Positions 1 to 9,420 of a DNA stretch of 32,066 nucleotides are shown here, piece after piece (positions within the stretch are counted from its first letter, which is position 1; every line of letters starts with the position of its first letter). The position numbers were made by a program, and so were the translations under genes. The stretch comes from Amoebophrya sp. AT5.2. Lineage: Eukaryota; Sar; Dinophyceae; Syndiniales; Amoebophryaceae. The stretch covers positions 1 to 32,066 of the forward strand of contig RXOD01004006.1 in the NCBI GenBank assembly GCA_005223375.1, read 5' to 3'. The notes below the pieces were generated by a model. That model was given only the letters and a program-made list of their open reading frames with translations. It searched no databases and was not told the DNA's origin.

Positions 1-95
1 GTCCGGCATCGGGGGCGCGGGTGTCGGGGCACCGGGAGCGAGGGGCACCCGGTTTTTAAAAGATGTTTCAAAAGATGCATTGTTTTGACCTGTAA

Positions 96-3000
96 CTGAA
101 CCAGCTCGCCTCCTACTCCTTCGATGGCAACATCGTGCTGTGGGAAAACGGCTCCCTGAAGCGCGTGATGCGCAAGGGCCACAGGCTGGGGGTCTCCTGC
201 ATGATCTACTGCGAGAGTATGCAACGGAAACTTGTCCCTGTCCCTGTCTTGCTTTTCGCGGACTCTTTGGGTCTGGCTTTAAGTCTGCCTTTGAGTCTGG
301 AGCGAGGACGCTTCGCGAGCGGCTTGTCGACGCTCGCCGCACTACAATCTGGGGGTTGACCGAAAAAAACGACCTCGTAGCTAGACTGACAGGCCTACAC
401 AACATGTCCCAGAAACTAGTGAAGTCAGATAGGCCTACACAACATGTCCCCGAAACGCGTCCTGTTCAAATGTTTGAGTCTTGGTCTGGCCGCCCCTTTG
501 AGTCCGTGGGCTCTCACCCAAATTGAGGAAAAGTGGGGACAGGGACAAGTTTCCGTTGCATAGAGAGCGTGAAGAAGATGGTGAGTGGCGGGTTCGACAA
601 CCAGTTGCTGGTGTGGAACCCCTTCGCAGGCACCTCGCGCGCCTTCGAGACGAGCCGGCACTGCAGCGCGATCGTGGGGCTCTGCCCCGTATTGTTAAAC
701 AGTAGTTCAAGTTCTTGCTCAGGTGGTGCATCCAGTTCCAGTGGAAGTACGAGCGCGACCGTGTTCGTTTCGGTGGATCAGTCCGGTGTTTGCAAAGCCT
801 GGGACTTGGTGCAGTTCTGTTGCCTCCAAACTATGAAGAACGGCCCAGGTGGTAAGTAAGTGCGTACCTGGTAATAAGGTGCCAGGTGATGCTGTGTCCC
901 CACTTGGCGATGGCGACTGCGTCAAGGCGCTTGCGCCGGGCGGTTTCAGAGATGCCCCATTCGATGTGGGGTAGGGGGAGGCGGGTGGGTCCCTCGTCGC
1001 TGGAGCGATGAGCCGTTCGGAGGCAGAGGGGGTCGAAAGGTTAGGAGCTAGGTAAAAGCTGCTGCTTAGAATCATGATGGGAGGTAGGACGAGCCGAAAG
1101 CAGGGCAAAAGAGGGCGCCCAGGGTGGTGATTCTTGGTTGTCAGCTGTAGCATGAAGGAGTGTGCAAGTCTTCCCAGCCACGAAATGCCGCCTGGGTTCC
1201 TAGTACTGGTGCAGCCCTGTTCCTATAGGGCCACCAAAGGGAAAGGGGTGGACCCCGAATAACCCCCCCAAAAAATCTAAATCACTATGCCACTTGCCTA
1301 CAACTTTCTTACCATCGCTGGCCCCACCATACAGACCTGGAACCTGTGCGCGCGGCCGGGGTCGAACGTCGTGTGCATGCACGACTTCAATCGCATCGTC
1401 ATCGCATCATCGTCCGAGTTTCTGCCGTACAAATACTCGCAGCGCACAAATATCGGGGACAACACGCACGACACCGATCTCAGCGCGATTGTCCGGGTGC
1501 AGTACTGCCGGGGACGCATTTAAGGACCCGAAGGAAGGAACAATATTTCGTTCTTCGGTTGCTGTTCCGCTGATGGGACTCCTACAGGTATAGCGAGCAA
1601 GTAGGGCGACGGCGAGGGCAAGGCAATTGTCACCAGGAGTGAGGCTTCGGGCGTCGAGTCTTTTCCTGTGACGTCGAGTGTTGTCTCGTGTTTTGTCTCG
1701 TGTGATTTCGTCTTCCTCTCGACGTATAGTATTCGATCATGCAGTTGCAGCTGCAGGAGCAGTATTCGATCATGCAGCTGCAGCGGACTCAACCATCGGT
1801 GACGCAAATGCAACCGAAAATGGGTTAGTTTCTTTTTCCCCTCCTCTCTAACGCATCTACTCCGCCGCGGGGAACCGGGTGCGGGTGTGGAACAGTGAGT
1901 GCGGGGTCCTGGAGAAGGAAATGGTGCTGCCGCAGTGGAGCTCATCTTCTGCTCCTCAACATCCTCATTCCGGCTCTGCTGGCCCCCGCCCCGGAGGAGG
2001 TTCTTCTGCGGCAGGCCAACACCAGACCGAAGACGCACTGGTGACGGACTTTTGCCTCGACCCGTTTGGCAGGAAGCTGTACCTCGGCGACCACTTCGGG
2101 CGCATCGGCTGCTACAACGCGGTCACGCTCGTGTTTCTGAAGTGGCTGCATCCCCACAAGTTCAACACCGAGGTAACGCAGTTGTACTACTGCAACAGAG
2201 CTGCTGGAGTAGCTCCGGCGTCCTCTTCAGCATCCTCAACAATCAAGATGAACCCGGCGCCAGCACCCGCCGCGGCCCAGCAACAACAGCAGCAGCAAGT
2301 GTCCCAGATCCTCTCCGTCGGCTGGGACCGCTGCCTGCAGGTGCACGAAGAGCTCCCAGATTCCACCACTTCCCAGATGAACCGCCGCGTCACCAACGCT
2401 CACGACGCGGATATCACGTGCGTGACGCACTCGAATCTGCTCAGCTGCATCGCCACCGGGAGTAGCGACAAGGTGATTTGCCTGCGGGACTTCGCGAAGC
2501 TCCGCGTGCTGGGCACTTTGCTTGGGCAGCCGGGGAGAGTCACGTCGCTCGTTTTCGTCGACTACCTGCTCATCTCCGGCGACTCGGAGGGGAACGTCCT
2601 GGTCTGGCGGCTGGACTGCCTGCGTGCAGCTGGTGCTGGGGGCGGTGATGATCCTCGAAACCAGAAGTCGGAACTGAGCGAGCACGCGTTGGTATCAAGA
2701 TTTCTGAACATCCGCTCGGCAATGAACATCCCGCAGCCGATCACGGGGCTAGCGGCGTACTGCGAGAAGGGGGAGGCAGATGCGCCAGCCGCGGCCTCCC
2801 CGACGTCGACGACCGTGTCCCTCCAGCTCTTCGTCGGCGACGAGACGGGCGTGTTGCGCTGTTGGGACCTGAGCCGCCTCGCAACCATTGACAGGGCGCT
2901 GTTCGTGGATCACCAAGCGTCGCCGGCAGGGGTAGCGGAGGGCGGCAGAGGCGGTAGTAGAATCACGGGGGCTAGTAGTAGTGCTAGCGCTCAGAAGCAG

Positions 3001-3744
3001 AACGTGGCTGCTGGAGCGTATACTAGCGCAAAGGCCCCTGCGTCCGACGGCGCTGCCGGCGGCTCGGCCGAGATTGACGGGAGCCTCGCGTCGAAAATCG
3101 CGGTCGCGCAAGCCGCTGAGTTTCGCAGGAAGGTGCTCAGGGATAGCGATCGTTTCGCAGCGGTCGCTGAGTTGCTTGGCGAGACTTCAGCCGCGTCGAC
3201 TATGAATGGAGGTGGACCACTTCTCGCTTCTGACGCGACCAAATCCAACGCAATTGCCTCCATCCAGCTGATCAGTGCGACCAACTGCGACGGTGCGACC
3301 ACGCAGCAAATAAACTCGACAAGGCAGCAGTTTCTGAGCAAGGGCGACGTCTCCAACGGCTCCTTGCTGGTGTGCAATTCGTTAAACAAACTATCGGAAG
3401 AAGATGAAGAGGAAGATGAAACGACCTTCGACGAGCTGGTGCTGCTGACAGCGGGTCCGACAGGCCGGGGGGTAGTGTGGACCTCGGGATTGAACTACAC
3501 GTGCCACCTGCGATCGGACGGAAAGAACATAAACGAGTGGATTTTTCCGGATTGCCAGTCCCACGACGGCGCGGAGCTGGTGGAGTTGGCCAGGAAAACG
3601 GCGGAAAGGGAAACGAAAGCGAAACAGGAGAGGAGTTGTACGAGGGTTAAAAATATGCTGGGGATAGCGGCGGGTCCAGGTGGAGGGGCTGGGAATGTCA
3701 GGGCGAACGACAATCACCGGCGGGAAGGACGGGGGGTCTACTAG
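96..3744 (+). CDS. WDR49/WDR64-like multi-WD40 repeat protein, 5'-partial, four visible exons
   Basis: Exons read as 96-217, 568-835, 1290-1519 and 1857-3744. They join in frame to 836 codons including the stop. WD40 strands are plain across the joins: LASYSFDGNIVLWENG, MVSGGFDNQLLVWNP, VFVSVDQSGVCKAWDL, FLTIAGPTIQTWNL, RIYSAAGNRVRVWNSE, LYLGDHFGRIGCYN, QILSVGWDRCLQVHEE, CIATGSSDKVICLRD, LLISGDSEGNVLVWRL and LFVGDETGVLRCWDL. The wording of several blades recalls WDR49/WDR64-type propeller proteins, which are often ciliary; this subfamily call is inference. WD40 propellers act as protein-interaction scaffolds. Exon 4 carries low-complexity Ser/Gly/Ala stretches, a short polyQ and an acidic patch near 3400. 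An in-frame stop at 93-95 just before exon 1 means at least one more intron lies upstream, so the start is outside or unresolved. The join positions come from direct repeats rather than GT-AG signals. Confidence 0.8.
218..567 (+). mobile_element. Introner-type intron 1 with perfect 27-nt terminal inverted repeats and 5-bp target duplication
   Basis: The element 218-562 begins TATGCAACGGAAACTTGTCC (218-237). Its last 27 nt (536-562) are the exact reverse complement of its first 27 (218-244). It is flanked by GAGAG at 213-217 and 563-567. Removing the element plus one GAGAG joins GAG AG|C GTG and gives a continuous WD40 blade (MIYCES|VKKMVSGG). No placement of the cut within the repeat gives GT-AG: the ends are TA...AG or another shifted pair. 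Inside, a 20-nt unit starting AGGCCTACACAACATGTCCC is repeated at 391 and 431, a 40-nt period. This structure matches the transposon-like introners described for Amoebophrya. Confidence 0.88.
836..1289 (+). other. Introner-type intron 2 bounded by ACTATG direct repeats
   Basis: ACTATG occurs at 830-835 and 1284-1289. Joining after each copy gives CAA ACT ATG|CCA CTT, that is LQTM|PLAYNFLTIAG. This restores a WD40 blade in frame across stops present in the 454-nt intervening sequence. No cut within the repeat gives GT-AG. A canonical-looking GTAAGTAAG lies just inside the intron (852-860), but I found no acceptor that pairs with it and keeps the blade. I see no clear terminal inverted repeats, so the mobile origin is inferred from the flanking repeat and from intron 1. 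Confidence 0.62.
1520..1856 (+). other. Introner-type intron 3 bounded by ACGCAT direct repeats
   Basis: ACGCAT lies at 1514-1519 and 1851-1856. Excising one copy plus the 331 nt between them joins CGC AT|C TAC and gives VQYCRGRI|YSAAGNRVRVWN, a normal WD40 blade. Without excision the frame hits TAA directly after the first repeat. None of the possible cuts is GT-AG. The two ends are purine-rich and only vaguely inverted (TTAAGGACC... against the complement of ...CCTCTCTA). Internally AGTATTCGATCATGCAG is repeated at 1728 and 1761, a 33-nt period. Confidence 0.75.
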
Positions 3745-4355
3745 TAGAGCAGGGAGCTGGACCTGGAGGATTACGTTAGGGCAGTACAGCAGCTGGTGTG
3801 TACAACATGGGGAGGTAGTCGTGAAACAGGAACATCGATGTCGAATCGAGGAGCCGACTAGGCATGATGTTGTCGCAGCTTTATGTACAATTTCTTGAAT
3901 TTTGCAGCGCCACTGCCTGGCCCATTATCTGGATGTATGAATGTATCTATGAGTAAATCTACTACAGCATCAAAGTAAAAAAGTGATTTATAGGAAGATC
4001 GACAAGACCGATCAGTGACGATTTTGGACTAAGAACACGACCACTCCAACTCTCATTCCTAACACGACTACAACGACTACGACATGGTGTGCATCTGCCG
4101 CAACAGCGAAAATGTGTGAATGAAGGTGTGTTGAGCAGGACTCAAAACCGAAAAATTTTTGGTTGCAGCACCGCACGGCTGCCCTCTGATGCATCATCGA
4201 GCGAAGAAAGAAACAAAGAGAAGAGCATCAACCCCCCGGGTACGGAGGCGCTGGAATGTCGTGCGTGCCAAAATGGACACAATGTAGGCTACGGCACACC
4301 GCGAGGAAGGAAGGAAGCGGCAGCTACATCAACACCACAATAGACCTCCAGGAAA
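3745..4355. other. Intergenic region between the WD40 and DnaJ genes
   Basis: No protein or RNA gene is recognised in these 611 bases. The stretch must hold the 3' end of the WD40 transcript and the promoter of the DnaJ gene. I see no TATA box, polyadenylation hexamer or repeat that I would defend. An in-frame TAG at 4341-4343 separates the DnaJ start from upstream sequence. Confidence 0.5.
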
Positions 4356-7300
4356 ATGTTGCCGGCGACTTCGACCGTTTCTGAGCAGCTTGACTTTGTC
4401 TCTGCGTGCAGCGACAATACCAGCGGGCGCCAAAGCGCAGCGGACGACGTGGTATCCGAAACAGCGTCACGTGGAAAAATCGGGGCGGGAAGTAAAAGTT
4501 CATCCTCGTCCAACTCAGTTTCAATTGATCCAGTGGGGGGTCGTGGTGGACAAGGCGGGACGGCTCGGAGCGGTGGCGACGGCAAAAGCAAGACAGCAAG
4601 CGCAACCGCGGCCGCACGGTCCAGCGCACTATCGCAGGCATCGGATGGCATGTATTACGAAGATGCGCTCGGTGGTTCGTCCCCCGGGTTCCGCGCCGGC
4701 GGAATAAAACAGCAGCAGCAGCAGCTTGAGCGGCAGACCTCCGGCCTTTCGTCGGACTCGAGCGACACCAGGTGGCAAAAGTCCTACAGCTTCAAGCGGA
4801 AGCTCGCCTCCAACGATGGCAGTTCCTCTTCGGCAACTGGCGCAAGAGCAGGAGTGGTGGAAAGTACAACTGGAAGTAAAAGACCAGCTCCAGCTCCTGC
4901 TCCGCGCGGCACCGCCGACGGCTCGTCGATTTGTTGTGGTCTGGGTGGTTCGCGGCGGAATTACGGGCACGACGAAATCATGGGTGAGATTCAGGAGAGC
5001 ATGGGGCGGGCGCAGTTCCGGTACGGACCAGTGATCGTCAGTGCGTGGGAGAAGAAGTCTCCACCAGCAGTTAAAACAGCATCACTAAAAATAAACGACG
5101 GGGACGAAGAGGGCGGGATCGATGAGGAAGTCGGTCCGGGAGGCCGCGACGTCGTTAGCCACGAACCTCAGGGACGAGGGAGACGCGAGAACACAACAGA
5201 AGCAGCAGCCAGAAGCCCAGGAGGTGAAATAAAGCCGAGGCGAAAAGTCAGTGTGGGAAGCCGGCTCGGTTCGTCAGCGCCGCGCGGCGACGGCGACGGC
5301 GTCGCGATGGGCAGATGTGTTTCAAACGACAGTGAAGATGCAGATGGAGCAGAATTCAAGGACGTGCAGCGCAAGCTGACGTTCTCCTTCGTCATGTCGC
5401 CGGCCAACCGAAACACGGGATCCTCCACGGAGGACCGTCCTCTCGACCCGGAGCTAGACCTCGTTTTCGGTGAAGAGGAAGATGCCGCTGTCTCTGCGCA
5501 GCCGCGCCTCGCGCTAGCAGACTCGCCCGACCGCGAGGGCCTCGCGGGTACTTCTTCGAACGTCGACCAACCTAGTTTTAACCAGCAATCGCCTAGCGCC
5601 GCTAGCGGCAGCGCCGGCGCGTTCTCCGGCAGGAGTAGGAAAAAGGCCGATGGAGAAACCGATGTTGGTCACGATCATATCGATTGGCAAAGCGACCGCG
5701 ACGAGGCTATGGCGGGACCGCCGAACGCCGATCCGCAGCCTTCTGAGGCCGACGACGAGCTGCCGACAGACCCCGACGACGAGCTGCGCGGGGGCGGTGC
5801 CGGTGGGTATGGTATGTATAGCCAGACGAGCGGGCGGCGGGGGCGAGGTGGTGCAAAACAAGGCGGCAAGGCCGCCACATCGTCGTCAACTTCCAAATCG
5901 GACGACGAGAAAATGAAAATGGAGGTGCTCGGTACGGTGTTCTCCCTTCGGCGGCCGCGCGACTTTGTCGCCGGCACCAGTTCCGGCGTTAAAACCGTGC
6001 TTCGCGGTGTGGCGCTGGGCGTCGGTTCTCTCTTCGGTTCGCCCGTCGTCGGCTGTCGCGAGGCGGGCGTGGTTGGCTTCACGCGGGGGGTTGGAGTCGG
6101 GCTGGTGGGCTTTGCCGCGGCGACGACGGCAGGAGTGCTGGTCGGCGGCTTTCAGATCGCGCGGGGCATCGCGAACACCGTGCCGGCGATTGTGGAGCGC
6201 GGCCGGGGCCGCCACTGGAACCGGGACGACCGGGGCTGGGAGCAATTTTCCCTCTTGTCCGAACGCAAGCGCGTGGACCGTGCGGCGGAGAAGATGCGCG
6301 TGCACGAAAAAATCGGTCTCCACGGCAGCAAATCGGACTCCGCGCGCTTCCGAAGCGACTCGAAAAACACGACCGACGGTGGCAGCAGCGTGGCGAGCTG
6401 GGACACAGACTCCAAGCTGTCCGTGGGAAGTACTTCTATGGGCATGGGAAAGGCGCGGATGGGGAGTGCTCCTGCGAGGATGAACCTGTTCGGGAGTGCG
6501 GCGTCCGAAAACGGAGGCGGAATGACCTTTGCCGCGAGCAGTCCGGTTCCGCCCGCTCCTGGAGTTGGGCCAACAACTGCGAACACAAACAAACGACCCG
6601 CCGCCGCTGCCTCGGCCACTTCCGGTTCCGCGTACGAAAAGTTCGGGCCTGGATTTTCGTCCGCGTCGGGAGGTGGCGCGGGCGCATCCACGCGGCCTCC
6701 TTTCCCAAGCGCTGGAGCCACTTCCACGTCGAGCGTCCCCTTCCGCAGCGACCGCAGTTTTGGTTTCCCTTTCCCACACAGCGACAGCCCAGCGGACTCC
6801 GCCTCTAGCTCGCGGTCCAACTCGGAAAAAAACTTCGGGCAAAGTAGGTCGTTCGTCGGTCAAGAGAGGTCGTCGAGTAAGCACGGCGCGGCAGCAGGCG
6901 CGGCTCCTTCCAATACGAGTTCATCTGCGCCACCTCCGCTCAACAGTGCAGCTCGACATCCGTCGAAGGAGCCTGACCTGTACGACGTTCTCGAGCTGAC
7001 GCCGCAGACCGCCAACGCCAGTTCGATCCGGAAAGCCTACTACAAAAAGTCTCTCCTCTACCACCCTGACAAGAATCGATCCTCAGGAAGCTCGAGTTCC
7101 AACATTTCTACTACGACTACCGCTTCGCACAACGTCGATAAGTTCCACTTGATCACGAAAGCTTACCAGATTCTCGCGGACCCCGAGAAGCGGCGCATCT
7201 ACGACGGAAACCGCGAGCGCGCGGAATTGCTTTCGAATTGGAGCCGCAGCTCGAGCCAGGGCGGGGGATCTTCTTCATATCAGCAGAACCGAAGCATGTG

Positions 7301-8801
7301 GGAGGATTTCGACCTCCCGAAGATCGACCCAAGCGTGTTCTTCGCGGTGCTCTTCGGCAGTCAGTATTTTGAGCCGTACGTGGGGAAATTGCACTTGGCG
7401 CAGTACGCGGAAGCCGAGCAGGAGGTGCAGGAAATCTACGAAGAAAAGTACATGGAGAAGAATCCCGCGGCGTGGCCGGCGCTGCGGCTGCGGATCCTGG
7501 AGAAGCGCATGCAGTTCTACCAGCGAAAGCGGGAGCTGGACTGCTGCCTGAAATTAGTGGAGCTGTTCGCGCCCTACGTCGGGGGCGGGAGTGCGCACAT
7601 GGGGGGCGGCGGCATTGGTGCGGGGGCGAAGCTGGACTTGGAAACTACCGCGGAATTCGAGGCGCGGATGCAGAAGGAGGCGCTCCGGTTGCGAACGGCA
7701 GCCAACGGGCGCGAGATGCTGAAGGCGATCGGATGGGTGTACTGCATGCAGGCGGACATCCAGCAGTCGAAAGGCCACGTGTGGTCGCGGATTCGCGACG
7801 GCGTGCAGCAGGTGAAGGCGAGGGCCCGCGCGGCCACCGTCGTGGCTAGATCTCGCGTTACGAGGAGCGTGGCAGCCGCGGCGCAGGAGCAGCAGAGTCG
7901 GATCAACAGTGCGGGGGCTACAACTTCCTCTAAAGCCGACGATGGCACAGGCACCAGTCGCAGTGTGGCCTCGGCCGCCGACATGGTCGGGCCGCTGAAG
8001 CTGGGACAATTGGTGCGCGTGCACAACGCCGCGATGCCGTACCACCTCTCCGTCGGCAAGGTGCAGTCGACCCCCGAGGGCGTTGGTTTGTCGAGTTTCG
8101 CAAGCTTCGGCCACCACCTGTACGAAGTGGACATGACCTCATTTGTAGTGAAAGAAAAGCGGGCGAACCTGCGGCCGTTCGCACCTCCCTCAGCAGGAGG
8201 GGCGGGAGAGGAACAAGAGGACAGGGACATCGATGAGACGGTGTACGACGAGAAGGGGTACTTCTTGGACGCCCTCTGGCAGGTCACCCTCGTCGATATC
8301 CAGAATACGTCGCGGTCGATCTGCCGCAAGTTGTGCCGGGACCAACACATATCGCAAGCGGAACGGAGGAAACGGATCGACGCGCTCCGGCGGCTAGGAA
8401 CCATATTTCTGAACACGGCGGCGACGGCGGCAGACGCGGCGGAAACAAATCTTCCCTCTACGACTACTAACGGCGGAGGCGGGGCCGCAACTGCAGGTGC
8501 CTCCTGTGCTGGACCACTTCTAAGCGCGAGTGCGAGTGGAGAAACGACAACGACGAGAAGTAACAAGGCTGAGAAGACAACTACGAGCGCGAAGAGTAGC
8601 GCGAGCGGAGGGACGCTGGGGGGATCGGCTGCGGCATCGGGCGGGACGCTCGGCGAGTCCAGGTCTGCAGGATCCTCTTCTCTGGGCGCCAATTCGAGCG
8701 GAGAGAAGCTGAAGAAGACGAGCGGACAGGAAAAGAAGCGCCAGATGAATGCAGCCTTCATAGCGATGATGAGCCAGAGCACAGAGAAAAACAAGCTATG
8801 A
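4356..8801 (+). CDS. Large DnaJ/Hsp40-family protein with DnaJ-X domain, single exon, 1481 aa
   Basis: A co-chaperone of the Hsp40 class: the J domain stimulates the ATPase of an Hsp70 partner. The J domain spans about residues 874-950 (DLYDVLELTPQTANASSIRK...), with the essential HPD at 903-905 and a Ser/Thr-rich insert before its last helix. A DnaJ-X domain begins at about 991 (DPSVFFAVLFGSQYFEPYVG). Its C-terminal part is about residues 1302-1350 (YFLDALWQVTLVDI...), separated by an SH3-like segment near 1214-1268 (LKLGQLVRVHN...). Residues about 523-615 form a Gly/Val/Ala-rich block (LRGVALGVGSLFGSPVVG...) of the kind found upstream of J domains in protist DnaJ proteins; it could associate with membranes. 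The first 500 residues and the last 120 are Ser/Gly-rich and probably disordered. An in-frame stop 12 nt upstream of ATG 4356 supports this start. No intron is needed. Cellular location is not evident. Confidence 0.9.
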   Translation: MLPATSTVSEQLDFVSACSDNTSGRQSAADDVVSETASRGKIGAGSKSSSSSNSVSIDPVGGRGGQGGTARSGGDGKSKTASATAAARSSALSQASDGMYYEDALGGSSPGFRAGGIKQQQQQLERQTSGLSSDSSDTRWQKSYSFKRKLASNDGSSSSATGARAGVVESTTGSKRPAPAPAPRGTADGSSICCGLGGSRRNYGHDEIMGEIQESMGRAQFRYGPVIVSAWEKKSPPAVKTASLKINDGDEEGGIDEEVGPGGRDVVSHEPQGRGRRENTTEAAARSPGGEIKPRRKVSVGSRLGSSAPRGDGDGVAMGRCVSNDSEDADGAEFKDVQRKLTFSFVMSPANRNTGSSTEDRPLDPELDLVFGEEEDAAVSAQPRLALADSPDREGLAGTSSNVDQPSFNQQSPSAASGSAGAFSGRSRKKADGETDVGHDHIDWQSDRDEAMAGPPNADPQPSEADDELPTDPDDELRGGGAGGYGMYSQTSGRRGRGGAKQGGKAATSSSTSKSDDEKMKMEVLGTVFSLRRPRDFVAGTSSGVKTVLRGVALGVGSLFGSPVVGCREAGVVGFTRGVGVGLVGFAAATTAGVLVGGFQIARGIANTVPAIVERGRGRHWNRDDRGWEQFSLLSERKRVDRAAEKMRVHEKIGLHGSKSDSARFRSDSKNTTDGGSSVASWDTDSKLSVGSTSMGMGKARMGSAPARMNLFGSAASENGGGMTFAASSPVPPAPGVGPTTANTNKRPAAAASATSGSAYEKFGPGFSSASGGGAGASTRPPFPSAGATSTSSVPFRSDRSFGFPFPHSDSPADSASSSRSNSEKNFGQSRSFVGQERSSSKHGAAAGAAPSNTSSSAPPPLNSAARHPSKEPDLYDVLELTPQTANASSIRKAYYKKSLLYHPDKNRSSGSSSSNISTTTTASHNVDKFHLITKAYQILADPEKRRIYDGNRERAELLSNWSRSSSQGGGSSSYQQNRSMWEDFDLPKIDPSVFFAVLFGSQYFEPYVGKLHLAQYAEAEQEVQEIYEEKYMEKNPAAWPALRLRILEKRMQFYQRKRELDCCLKLVELFAPYVGGGSAHMGGGGIGAGAKLDLETTAEFEARMQKEALRLRTAANGREMLKAIGWVYCMQADIQQSKGHVWSRIRDGVQQVKARARAATVVARSRVTRSVAAAAQEQQSRINSAGATTSSKADDGTGTSRSVASAADMVGPLKLGQLVRVHNAAMPYHLSVGKVQSTPEGVGLSSFASFGHHLYEVDMTSFVVKEKRANLRPFAPPSAGGAGEEQEDRDIDETVYDEKGYFLDALWQVTLVDIQNTSRSICRKLCRDQHISQAERRKRIDALRRLGTIFLNTAATAADAAETNLPSTTTNGGGGAATAGASCAGPLLSASASGETTTTRSNKAEKTTTSAKSSASGGTLGGSAAASGGTLGESRSAGSSSLGANSSGEKLKKTSGQEKKRQMNAAFIAMMSQSTEKNKL

Positions 8802-9420
8802 AAGAATATATCTTGTTGGGAAACGCACAAGCACAGCGACAGAGGTATGTACTAACAAACACGGTAAGATGAAGATGAAGCTGTGCGCGACTGGTGCGAA
8901 CGCTAAACTTAGTGCCTGCTCATGCTCAGCAGCGAAAGCGCCAGCGGGGGCTGTGGCTGTTTTTCGGTGCGTTTCCGCCGTGACCGCGTAAGACAGGAGT
9001 CTGAAGTGACTTGGTTTTGGTTCTGGTCCGAGTTCAAATAAGAGCACTTCGGACCACGCACTACACGCAGAGCGACTACGTACAACAGCGTCATGACTAC
9101 AAACACAGATTTTATTTTGCACGCATCCTCCTGATATGAGTCGCTGTTCAAGGGCGGAAGGGGGTGACGATGATGAAGGATATAGCAAACAATAAATTAT
9201 TCGGAAGCCAGCAGATGAAATCACTGAGAGGAACTGGAGCAGGAGAGCCCGAAATAGTCATTGTGAGGCCTTGTTTACCTAAATCGATATAGGTAAGGGT
9301 TCTAAGTAATGCTAATCGGCATCGCTAGCTGCAGCAAGATGAACATGAACACCTCGCGTTTTTAGAGACGCCAGACAATGCGCAACACATCAGCTGCTTC
9401 GCCTCAAAACATGCAACAGC
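8802..9420. other. Intergenic region downstream of the DnaJ gene
   Basis: About 620 bases without a recognisable gene, RNA or repeat. Open frames here on either strand have random-looking translations. The stretch should contain the DnaJ 3' end and the promoter of the next gene. Confidence 0.45.

Noticed and set aside
852..860. GTAAGTAAG as the donor of intron 2
   Set aside because: No AG acceptor downstream keeps the WD40 strand FLTIAGPTIQTWN in frame, whereas the ACTATG repeats do.
5886..6884. 332-residue minus-strand open frame
   Set aside because: Arg/Ala-rich complement of the DnaJ gene's low-complexity and glycine-rich coding region; no motif.
7574..8830. 418-residue open frame on the minus strand inside the DnaJ gene
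   Set aside because: It is antisense to well-supported coding sequence (SH3-like and X-domain regions) and its composition reflects the complement of Gly/Ser/Ala codons.
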